Assembly: GCA_964544305.1 (NCBI GenBank) | Contig: CAZJAZ010000005.1 | Location: 61,892 to 125,891 of the forward strand | Length of the DNA stretch: 64,000 bases | Direction of reading: 5' to 3' | Source: JAFDWI01 sp964544305 | Lineage (GTDB): Bacteria > Actinomycetota > Acidimicrobiia > Acidimicrobiales > Iamiaceae | In this document: positions 18,140 through 26,313 of the stretch, one piece after another | Numbering within the stretch: position 1 is the first letter of the stretch | Layout of the letters: each line of letters opens with the position of its first letter | Translations under genes and position numbers: made by a program | Notes under the pieces: model-generated | Told to the model about the DNA's origin: nothing | What the model saw: the letters and a program-made list of their open reading frames with translations, nothing else | Databases searched by the model: none

Positions 18140-19233
18140 CGTGTCGCAACCTTTCCATAGAGATCGCGCATCGCGGTCGCGTGTCGTTCCCACGTCAGCT
18201 CTGAAGCGAGACGAAGGCCTTGGGTCCGCATTCGGTTGGCATTCTCAGAATCATTGAGCACACCGCGTATTGCGCTCACAATCGCGTCGTCATCATTTGG
18301 GTCGATGAGCAAGGCCGCATCGTCGGTGAACTCCGACATGGCTGAAGCTTGCGTCGTAATAACCGGAGTACCGTGCGCCATCGCTTCGGCCACCGGCAAG
18401 CCAAAACCTTCCCAGAAACTTGGGAAACAAAATACGGCGGCACCGGCGAGAAGCGCGTGCTTGTCATTTTCTGACACAAAACCAAGATCGCACACATTGT
18501 CGGGAAGTCGCTGCGAGGCTCCTGTGTCACCCCATCCCGCACCTCCCGCAAATACGACCGTTGCCTCACGACCCAACCGGGTCGCAATGCGGCGAAGCGC
18601 CTGGCGATTCTTGCGCGGTTCATCAGTGCCCAAATGGAGCACATAACGACCCAAAATGTTGAACCGATGACGAACCTCGTTGATGTCTTCCTCGGTTACT
18701 TCTGGCACATGGACTCCAAGGGGCACAACGCACAATCGTTCGATATCGATCCCCGCTTGGCGGGCGTCGTCATAAGTCGCGTGCGACGAACACACGACAA
18801 GGTCCGCGTCACGACGGATCGCGTCGAGAGCACCTGCAAAGAATCGTCGACCGTGCGCGGTGAAGTACTGCGGATACCGCTCAAATGCGAGGTCGTGCAA
18901 CGTAACGATCAAAGGAGCGCTCGGTGGGGGTGTCGCGAGGCCCGTCACATGAATGACATCAACGGGTCCCGTTGCCCATTGCACACGCGGCCATCGCAAT
19001 CGATGCCAGAACTCATAGAGCGCAAGCCGAGGCAACGGCAGTTGCGCCACGGGAATCGTCGGATTCCACACCGATTCGGGATTCGATCGATGCCGTGCTG
19101 CTACGCCGATCAGTTCGGTTCCGCCGATTGATCGAAGGCCTTCAATGAGGTTGAGCGCGGCACGCGCTGTCCCACCTGGCACCTGATGCCAGCACTGTTC
19201 AAGTGTGATTGCGACGCGGAGCGGCTGATCCAT
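18136..19233 (-). CDS. Glycosyltransferase family 4
   Basis: 365-residue GT-B enzyme. The N-terminus RVAITLEQCWHQVPGGTARA contains the glycine-rich acceptor loop, followed by HVTGLATPPPSAPLIVTLHDL, HLGTDEPRKNRQALRR and the donor motif EGFGLPVAEAMAHGTPVI. First gene of the leftward five-gene glycan operon (three GT4 enzymes, nucleotidyltransferase, epimerase). The promoter must lie in the short gap before the divergent fucose-synthase-like gene. Sugar and acceptor unknown. Confidence 0.9.
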   Translation of the reverse strand: MDQPLRVAITLEQCWHQVPGGTARAALNLIEGLRSIGGTELIGVAARHRSNPESVWNPTIPVAQLPLPRLALYEFWHRLRWPRVQWATGPVDVIHVTGLATPPPSAPLIVTLHDLAFERYPQYFTAHGRRFFAGALDAIRRDADLVVCSSHATYDDARQAGIDIERLCVVPLGVHVPEVTEEDINEVRHRFNILGRYVLHLGTDEPRKNRQALRRIATRLGREATVVFAGGAGWGDTGASQRLPDNVCDLGFVSENDKHALLAGAAVFCFPSFWEGFGLPVAEAMAHGTPVITTQASAMSEFTDDAALLIDPNDDDAIVSAIRGVLNDSENANRMRTQGLRLASELTWERHATAMRDLYGKVATR

Positions 19234-19273
19234 GGTAGGTACGAGTCTCCCACGAGCGGTACCATCGACTTAC

Positions 19274-20236
19274 ATGACGAGCTTTTTCTCGGACCGTACA
19301 ATATTGGTCACGGGCGGATCTGGATTCTTGGGAACCGCGGTACTGCGCCACCTCGACTCTGTTGGCGCAACCACGGTGCGTGCACCGTCAAGCACCGATT
19401 TCGACCTTCGTGATCGTGGGGCCGTACGGCACATGTTTGACGAAATTCAACCCGACCTTGTGATTCACCTTGCCGCGCGAGTGGGAGGTATCGGCGCAAA
19501 CCAACTCCATCCGTCCGAGTTGTACCTCGACAACTTGCTCATGGGGACGTACGTCATTGACGAAGCATTGCGCCATGACACGCCAAAGACGGTGGTGGTT
19601 GGGACGATTTGTTCGTACCCAAAAATTACGCCCGTCCCCTTCGCTGAAACGTCGCTCTTTGAGGGTTATCCCGAGGAAACAAACGCACCATATGGCATCG
19701 CGAAACTTGCCCAACTCGTGCAGTTGCAATCAAATCGCGCGCAATTCGGTCAAAAAGGCATCTACCTCATGCCGACAAACCTTTATGGGCCCGGCGACAA
19801 ATTCCATGCGTCGGTGTCGCATGTCATTCCCGCTCTCATTAAGAAATGTGTCGATGCCATCGAAGCAGGCGACGATTCCATCACCGTGTGGGGAACCGGT
19901 TCAGCAAGCCGAGAATTTCTCTATGTTGACGATGCAGCCGCTGGCATTGTTGCCGCGAGCGAACAGTACGACGGCGCCGATCCGGTGAACTTGGGGGCAA
20001 ACTCGGAAATGCCTATCCGCGAGCTCGTCGATCATGTCGTGGCTGCTACTGGTTTTGAGGGATCAGTTCATTGGGACACCGCAAAGCCTGATGGTCAGCC
20101 GCGACGACGAGTCGACGCATCACGAGCTGAAAAAGAGTTCGGTTTCAAGGCCCGCACGCCATTCGCCGACGGCCTTGCCAGAACTGTCGAATGGTTTCTC
20201 GCAAATCGAGACGAAGCCGAATCACGCAATCTCTAA
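19274..20236 (+). CDS. fcl: GDP-L-fucose synthase-like epimerase/reductase
   Basis: Would convert GDP-4-keto-6-deoxy-D-mannose to GDP-L-fucose. The 320-residue protein has GGSGFLG, the diagnostic ARVGGIGAN segment, VVGTICSYPK (the Ser/Cys catalytic region near residue 113) and APYGIAK (Tyr140, Lys144), then LYGPGDKF and SREFLYVDDAA. These are GDP-fucose synthase hallmarks. The ATG at 19274 was chosen over an upstream in-frame start at 19232 because it sits just before the Rossmann fold. Divergent from the GT4 operon; its 3' end lies 8 bases from the convergent uxs. Confidence 0.88.
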   Translation: MTSFFSDRTILVTGGSGFLGTAVLRHLDSVGATTVRAPSSTDFDLRDRGAVRHMFDEIQPDLVIHLAARVGGIGANQLHPSELYLDNLLMGTYVIDEALRHDTPKTVVVGTICSYPKITPVPFAETSLFEGYPEETNAPYGIAKLAQLVQLQSNRAQFGQKGIYLMPTNLYGPGDKFHASVSHVIPALIKKCVDAIEAGDDSITVWGTGSASREFLYVDDAAAGIVAASEQYDGADPVNLGANSEMPIRELVDHVVAATGFEGSVHWDTAKPDGQPRRRVDASRAEKEFGFKARTPFADGLARTVEWFLANRDEAESRNL

Positions 20237-20244
20237 CGAGCGCG

Positions 20245-21184
20245 TCACGATTCCAATGTTTGACGGAACCAGGCCGCGGTTCGCAACAATCCCTCATCAA
20301 GATCAATCATTGGCTCCCACCCCAACAACGACGTTGCCAACGAAATGTCAGGCCGACGGCGAGACGGATCGTCGACCGGCCGATCTTCAAAGGTGATTGT
20401 TGACGAAGAATTGGTCAACGCGATGACCCGTTGCGCGAGTTCACCAACTGTGCACTCATGCGGATTTCCTACGTTTACCGGCCCCGTGTGGTTCGCATCA
20501 CACAACGAGAGCACCGCTCGAATCGTGTCGTCGACGTAACAGAAACTTCTCGTCTGTGAGCCATCACCATGCACACGCAACGGCTCCCCTTGGATCGCGG
20601 CTGTCACAAAAGACGACACGACTCGCCCATCATGAGGACGCATGTTCGGCCCATACGTGTTGAAAAATCGCACGATTCGAGTATCAAGTCCATGGACACG
20701 GTGATACGCGCTACACATTGCTTCGCCAAAGCGCTTTGCTTCGTCATAGACGCCCCGAAGCCCGATCGGATTCACAAAACCCCAATAGTCTTCCCGCTGG
20801 GGATGTTCTTGCGGATCGCCATAAACCTCGCTGGTTGACGCGAGCAAATAGCGGGCGCCTTTCGCTTTTGCAAGGCCCAACGTGTTGTGAGTTCCGAGCG
20901 AGCCAACCTTCAGCGTTTGGATTGGCAACTCGAGATAGTCACGAGGTGACGCAGGAGACGCAAAATGGAAAACCCAATCGACTTCACCAGGAACCCAGAC
21001 GTACTGCGAGACATCTTGATTGACGAACGTGAAACCGTCTCGGCCAAAAAGGTCCGAAATGTTGGCCGGATTACCGGTAATGAGATTGTCGAGACACACC
21101 ACCGCATCGCCTCGGTCAAGGAGTGCTCGACAGAGGTGCGAGCCAAGAAAGCCAGCCCCCCCCGGTGACGACGACGCGTGCCAT
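20245..21184 (-). CDS. uxs: UDP-glucuronate decarboxylase, frameshifted in the N-terminal glycine loop
   Basis: Converts UDP-glucuronate to UDP-xylose. From base 21102 downward the frame reads a clear UXS: PASPRDYLELPIQT, STSEVYGDP, GVYDEAKRFGEA (Tyr/Lys pair) and FFNTYGPNMRPHDGRVV. The natural start (MARVVVTGG) is at 21184, 8 bases after the ugd stop, but a run of eight G (plus-strand C at 21156-21163) puts it one base out of frame. With seven G the protein reads through as TGGAGFLGSHLCRALLDRG and would be 312 residues. This is either a homopolymer sequencing/assembly error or a real inactivating or phase-variable frameshift. Confidence 0.85.
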
Positions 21185-21192
21185 GGAAGTGA

Positions 21193-22473
21193 CTACGCCC
21201 GTCGCCCAATGCCATCGACCGCAAAACCCGCCTTGCGCAAGGCCTGATGGTCAAGCAAATTTCGTGCGTCGACAATTGCCGCACGATCCATGGCGTCATG
21301 GACTCGTGCAAAATCGACCCAACGGAACTCTTCCCACTCGGTCAACACGCCAAGTACATCGGCTCCCTGACAGGCAGCGATCGGGTCGTTAAACACCGTG
21401 ATTCCTTCACGAGGAGCGGCACGCACCGTGGGGTCATACGCGTGGACGACGGCACCGGCATCAATGAGGCGATCAATAATCTCAAGCGATGGCGAATCAC
21501 GCAGATCATCGGTCAAGGCTTTAAACGTCAATCCCCATACGGTAACGGTGCGACCCGTTAGGTCACCGCCAGCTAACGCTGTGAACTTTGCCGCGACCCG
21601 TTCGAACTGACCTTCATTTGTCGCAATGGCAGACTCGAGCAAGTCAAAATGAATATCGTTGTCGATCGCGATCTTCACCAACGCATGGGAATCTTTCGGA
21701 AAACACGAACCGCCCCAACCCGGTCCTGGTCGCAAGAATTGGTTGCCGATGCGCTTGTCGTAGCCCATACCGAGCGTGACGTCGCTGACGTCTGCGCCGA
21801 CCTCTTCACACAACGCAGCGATAGCGTTGACGAACGATATTTTGGTGGCGAGAAATGCGTTCGATGCATATTTGATCATCTCAGCCGATGCGGCATCCGT
21901 GACGAGCACCGGTGCGCCAAGCCCCGCGTATGCTTCAGCAAGACGGAGTGCTGCAGTCTGATCATCACAACCGACGACGACTCTATCCGGCTTGAGAAAA
22001 TCGGAAACCGCCGTTCCTTCCCGGAGGAACTCAGGGTTCGAGACAACCGAAACGTCACCCCGACCAATAACTTGTGCCACTAAGCGAGCAGAGCCAACCG
22101 GCACGGTCGATTTGTTGACCACAATCGAACCCGGCGCGAGATGCGGGCCTATTGTTGCGGCGGCCTGCTGGACGTAACTCAGATCGGCTGCCCCGTCACC
22201 ACCTTGCGGTGTCGGTACACACAGAAAGACAAAGTCAACACCGTTCACCGCGGCAATGGCGTCGGTCGTAAAAGTCAAGCGACCCTCGCTGATCCCTTCA
22301 TGGACAAGATCATCAAGCCCGGCCTCAAAAATGGGGATCTCACCAGCACGCAGGCGCTCAACCTTTGTCTCATCAATGTCAACGCAGCGCACTGTGTGAC
22401 CCAGATGCGCCAAACAGGCCCCAGTTGTGAGGCCGACGTAACCGGTGCCAACCACCGTGATCAGATTGGTCAT
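21193..22473 (-). CDS. ugd: UDP-glucose 6-dehydrogenase
   Basis: Oxidises UDP-glucose to UDP-glucuronate using two NAD+. The 426-residue protein matches the bacterial family: VVGTGYVGLTTGACLA at the N-terminus, VNKSTVPVGS, NPEFLREGTA, the KYASNAFLATKISFVN helix and GWGGSCFPKD with catalytic Cys257. It is followed after 8 bases by the decarboxylase uxs, giving a two-step route to UDP-xylose. Upstream lies the LCP gene on the same strand with a 54-base gap, so the three may share a transcript. Confidence 0.95.
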   Translation of the reverse strand: MTNLITVVGTGYVGLTTGACLAHLGHTVRCVDIDETKVERLRAGEIPIFEAGLDDLVHEGISEGRLTFTTDAIAAVNGVDFVFLCVPTPQGGDGAADLSYVQQAAATIGPHLAPGSIVVNKSTVPVGSARLVAQVIGRGDVSVVSNPEFLREGTAVSDFLKPDRVVVGCDDQTAALRLAEAYAGLGAPVLVTDAASAEMIKYASNAFLATKISFVNAIAALCEEVGADVSDVTLGMGYDKRIGNQFLRPGPGWGGSCFPKDSHALVKIAIDNDIHFDLLESAIATNEGQFERVAAKFTALAGGDLTGRTVTVWGLTFKALTDDLRDSPSLEIIDRLIDAGAVVHAYDPTVRAAPREGITVFNDPIAACQGADVLGVLTEWEEFRWVDFARVHDAMDRAAIVDARNLLDHQALRKAGFAVDGIGRRA

Positions 22474-22527
22474 AAGGTTTCGATTGTATGGGATGCGCCC
22501 CGAATCGTGGCACCGAGCAGTGCTGCC

Positions 22528-24245
22528 CTACCCGCAACGAGTACCACGAGGCGCTGGGCCGGGCAGGAATCCCGGAACCGTAGACGATGGAACAGTCGTC
22601 GACGTTGTCGTCGACGGCGCCGATGATGTTGACGTGTCCGCGGGCAGGGTCGTTGTTGTGGTTGACGTCGGCCCTGAAACCGATTTCGCAGGTTTTGCCT
22701 GGGAAAGCACGCCGGTTAACGATGTGCCCGTCACCAAGATCAACGGCGACGTCGCGTCGTCGGACGAAATACCGCTTTCAAGCTCAAAAATCACGTTCGA
22801 ACGCAAATGTCGGGCCAACAGCGTCGCCTGTTTTTCTTGACCGGGCAAGTAGCGAATGATTGAGGCTTCGCCAGTCACGCCGAGTTCGTCACGTGGAGTG
22901 GTGACTTGAAACCCTGCCCGCTGCAACGCGTTCGACACGTTCATGCCCTCATCGGTACGCCCCGTGCCGTTATGAACTTGCACGGTAATCGACTGAACGG
23001 CACTGTCTGTATTGGCGCTCGTTCCGCGAAACGCCGCGAGAACCGCATCTGCTTCGGGCTGTTTTGGTTTCAAGACGGACGCGCCATTGATCACAAACCC
23101 GGTTACTGGAAGCTGTGTGGTCTTGAGTTGGTCCGGGTCAAACGAGCGGTAGGTACGCCCGAGGTCCAAGATGTCACCAATGGTCAATGTCTTGTCCATA
23201 CGCACCGAGTCGACCATTGCGTTCACCATCTGATTCATGATGCGCGGGTCTCGCACACCTTTTTGAATCGCGCGTTTCATGACCCGGCGGATGAAATCTT
23301 GCTGACGTTGAATACGGCCAAAATCATTTCCGTTGTCATTCACCCATGAATCATTGTCACCTGGAACTTCTTGGAACTGCATGTGACGACTGCGCGAATA
23401 CGCGAGCGCTTGCTCTGGGTTCAAGGTGTAGCAACCTGGCCCCGGGATGTGAATTGCCGTGTGGGCCATCCCATCGGATGGATCAAAATCACGAATGCCA
23501 GTGTTGAAGTAAATCGGGATGCCGTCAACGGCTTTGACGAGGCGCTCGAATGCTTCGAAGTTGATTTCCACGTAGTGATTGATAGGGATGTTGAAGTTCG
23601 ACTCGATTGTCGCAATCAGCGTCTTTGCACCGGCCACTCCTCCCCCGCCAAGACCTATGGCCGAATTAATCCGACCATGCGTACCCTGTCCAGCAATGTC
23701 TACCCAAAGGTCACGTTGGAGCGACAAAATCGACGCGGCATTTGTTGCCGGGTCAATGTGCAAAATCATGATCGTGTCACCACGTGCACCGGTGATCTCA
23801 CNNNNNNNNNNNNNNNNNNNNNNNNNNNNNNNNNNNNNNNNNNNNNNNNNNNNNNNNNNNNNNNNNNNNNNNNNNNNNNNNNNNNNNNNNNNNNNNNNNN
23901 NGCCGGGTCAATGTGCAAAATCATGATCGTGTCACCACGTGCACCGGTGATCTCACCTCGACCCTGCACTGCAGAATCAGAACCCGAAAGTCCGCTATCG
24001 CTATCAGTACCAACAATCAAAATGTTTCTGGGTGCGCCGGGCGCTGTCGCCGTTTGCGAAAGCACGCCAGAAAGCGACAAGCGTTGCACGTTTGAGAGCT
24101 TCTTGTTGGTGTAGCCAAAAACGACCGCGGTGCTGAGTGCGACCAAAATCACCACCACATTGCACCCAATAACGAGTCGTTGGGGCCAACTGCGGCGAGG
24201 TTTCGTGGGGATTGATGCCATTAGAAATTCACGGTTGCGGTTCAA
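22528..24245 (-). CDS. LytR-CpsA-Psr (LCP) family glycopolymer ligase, split by an artefactual assembly gap
   Basis: LCP enzymes attach lipid-linked glycopolymers to peptidoglycan outside the membrane. Here a basic N-terminus and one membrane span precede the LCP domain (NILIVGTDSDSG, ARGDTIMILHIDP, LQRDLWVDI, RSRHMQF..GDNDSW, RIQRQQDFIRRV), followed by a LytR_C domain (VQVHNGTGRTDEG) and a Ser/Thr-rich tail. The frame is interrupted by 100 N and a 55-base duplication. Deleting 155 bases (one copy plus N) restores one 521-codon frame, so the gene is intact. The start is either TTG at 24245, coupled to the upstream stop, or ATG at 24221. Fits the glycan operons around it. Confidence 0.9.
23747..23801. 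repeat. 55-base contig-end duplication, left copy
   Basis: Identical over 55 bases to 23902-23956, with the N run between them. It lies in the conserved DTIMILHIDP part of the LCP gene. The natural reading is two contig ends sharing one k-mer. Confidence 0.95.
23802..23901. other. Assembly gap of 100 N (artefactual)
   Basis: Fixed-length placeholder between contig ends that actually overlap by 55 bases. No sequence is likely to be missing here. Confidence 0.95.
23902..23956. repeat. 55-base contig-end duplication, right copy
   Basis: Exact copy of 23747-23801. Collapsing the two copies and the N run repairs the LCP reading frame. Confidence 0.95.
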
Positions 24246-25393
24246 CCAAGTCCAAGTGACCGAGCGATAACGAGGCGCTGCACTTCGCTCGTGCCTTCGC
24301 CAATCTCAAGAATTTTCGAGTCCCGGTAGTGTCGTGCAACGGGTGTTTCGTTCATGAAGCCCATGCCACCAAATATTTGTGTGGCCATGCGGGCGGCGGT
24401 CACCGCTGATTCAGTTGCAACCAGCTTCGCGATGGCTGCAGCTTGTTTGAAGGGTTGCCCCGCGTCTTTGAGTGCTGCTGCTTGATAGGTCAAGAGGCGG
24501 GCCGTCTCGAGCATGGCTGCGAGGTCTGCGCATTTGAACGACACGGCCTGGAATGATCCGATGTTGGTGCCAAACGCATTCCGGGTTTTCGCGTACGCAA
24601 CTGATTCATCCAAGCAGCATTGGATCACACCGACCGCAATTGCAGCGAGAGCGATACGTCCGTCATCGAGGATCTCAAGGAACTGGGCGAAACCGCGACC
24701 TTGTTCTCCGAGCAGATTCTCCGCTGGCACGCGGCATTCGGCAAATGCCAACTCGTGGGTGTCGGATGAATTCCAACCGACCTTGTCATAAGGCGGGGCG
24801 ACCGTAAACCCTGGTGTGTTCGATGGAACAATGATTGTTGAGATCTCTGGTTTTGATCCGGTGGCCGGGTCATCGGTTCGTGCGGTGACCGTCACGAGTG
24901 AAGTGACCGGGGTCCCGGAATTGGTGATGAACGCTTTGGATCCGTCAATAACCCATTCGTCACCTTCGAGACGTGCACGTGTCTTCGTGGCGCCAGCATC
25001 ACTGCCAGCATCTGGCTCGGTCAGACCAAAACCACCAAGTGCCGTGCCGGCAAGCAGATCCGGCAACCAGGTCCCGCGTTGTTCATCGGTGCCAAAGTGA
25101 TAGATCGGGTTCGCTCCAAGACCAACGGCAGCTTCGACGGTGATCGCAATCGACTGATTGACGCGACCGAGCTCTTCGAGCGCGATACAAAACGTGGTGA
25201 AGTCTGCGCCAGCTCCACCGACGTCTGCGGGAAATGGCAAACCAAAAATGCCCATCTTCCCAAGTTCAGTGACGACTTCAGTCGGGAAATAATGGTCGTG
25301 ATCCCATTGTGCACTCTGTGGGACAACCTGGGCATCAAGGTACGCGCGCAACACGTTCCGAAACGACTCTTGCTCGGACGTGAAAGTAATCAT
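24242..25393 (-). CDS. Acyl-CoA dehydrogenase
   Basis: FAD enzyme that introduces the alpha-beta double bond in an acyl-CoA. The 383-residue length and all family regions fit: GLTEPDAGSDAGATKTRA (substrate/FAD site), WVIDGSKAFITNSG, LAFAECRVPAENLLG, QAVSFKCADLAAMLETAR, QIFGGMGFM and ILEIGEGTSEVQRLVIAR, whose Glu is at the usual catalytic-base position. Chain length or branched substrate cannot be told. It is downstream of birA and its stop overlaps the LCP gene (TTGA), an odd pairing of lipid catabolism and wall assembly. Confidence 0.94.
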   Translation of the reverse strand: MITFTSEQESFRNVLRAYLDAQVVPQSAQWDHDHYFPTEVVTELGKMGIFGLPFPADVGGAGADFTTFCIALEELGRVNQSIAITVEAAVGLGANPIYHFGTDEQRGTWLPDLLAGTALGGFGLTEPDAGSDAGATKTRARLEGDEWVIDGSKAFITNSGTPVTSLVTVTARTDDPATGSKPEISTIIVPSNTPGFTVAPPYDKVGWNSSDTHELAFAECRVPAENLLGEQGRGFAQFLEILDDGRIALAAIAVGVIQCCLDESVAYAKTRNAFGTNIGSFQAVSFKCADLAAMLETARLLTYQAAALKDAGQPFKQAAAIAKLVATESAVTAARMATQIFGGMGFMNETPVARHYRDSKILEIGEGTSEVQRLVIARSLGLG

Positions 25394-25426
25394 CGGGACA
25401 GTGTACGGGACGGGAACATGTTCGAT

Positions 25427-26209
25427 TCAGCTTCCGCGACCCAAGTGGACAACATCACCTGCGCTCACCACCTCAACGTCGCCGCCGCTGGTTCGCACAA
25501 CAAGTCGCCCCCGGTCATCAACGGTTTCCGCTCGACCTTCAATGTCTCGACTTCCAAGATCGACTCGGACATCGCGTCCAATGGTTGCCAACCGGGATTG
25601 CCACAAGTCTTTGATTCGTGTTGCGTCGCTAAGGAGCTCGCCATAGCGCGTAGCCAGCGCTTCCAAGAACGCCCCAAGTACGTCGTCAACATCCACTGAA
25701 CGATTAGTGAGTTCTTCAAGACTGATGCGTCGATCAGCAATTTCAACTGGTACGTCATCGATAGCGGCAACATTGATGCCGATTCCCGCGGCGATCATGA
25801 CACGTTCGCTGCTCGACGGCTCGCGGGAACCATCGGCGGCAACGCCCCAATCGCTTTCCGCCAAAATCCCCGCGATCTTTCTTCCCGACGAGGCCGCAAT
25901 GAGATCGTTCGGCCATTTCAACTCGACTTCCGGGACTTCTAAGGCGGATAGCGCGTCCCATGCCGCGACCGCCATCGTCGCGGTTACCAGCTCAACAACC
26001 GCACCCGGTGGCCGCAGCAAAACAGAACACAACAAACCGGATCCAGATGGGGCAACCCAAGTTCGACCGTGTCGGCCACGCCCAGCCGTTTGCACCTCGG
26101 CAACGACCACGATGCCTTCTGCTTCGCCGTTTCGAGCGAGCTCGAGCACGTCTGCATTGGTGGATTGCGTCGACATAACTCGACGCACATCGTGAAACCT
26201 TGGTGTCAT
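25427..26209 (-). CDS. birA: Biotin--[biotin carboxyl-carrier protein] ligase
   Basis: Attaches biotin to carboxylase carrier domains. The 260-residue protein has TQSTNADVLELA, the biotin/ATP loop AGRGRHGRTWVAPSGSGL, LKWPNDLIA and KIAGILAE, then a short C-terminal SH3-like domain. There is no N-terminal HTH, so it is the non-regulatory type. The ATG at 26209 was chosen because GAAGGG lies 7 bases upstream and the protein then begins as the family does; an in-frame GTG at 26287 would add 26 residues. It is divergent from its likely substrate, the biotin carboxylase/BCCP gene. Confidence 0.92.
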   Translation of the reverse strand: MTPRFHDVRRVMSTQSTNADVLELARNGEAEGIVVVAEVQTAGRGRHGRTWVAPSGSGLLCSVLLRPPGAVVELVTATMAVAAWDALSALEVPEVELKWPNDLIAASSGRKIAGILAESDWGVAADGSREPSSSERVMIAAGIGINVAAIDDVPVEIADRRISLEELTNRSVDVDDVLGAFLEALATRYGELLSDATRIKDLWQSRLATIGRDVRVDLGSRDIEGRAETVDDRGRLVVRTSGGDVEVVSAGDVVHLGRGS

Positions 26210-26313
26210 ATTTGGGCCCTTCACCCCGATTCGAGCGGCCAACGTGTCCCTGCAGACCAAGCGTACTGTCCGTTCGTCTGGCATCACCTACCCCTGAGCG
26301 GGCACCATAGAGC

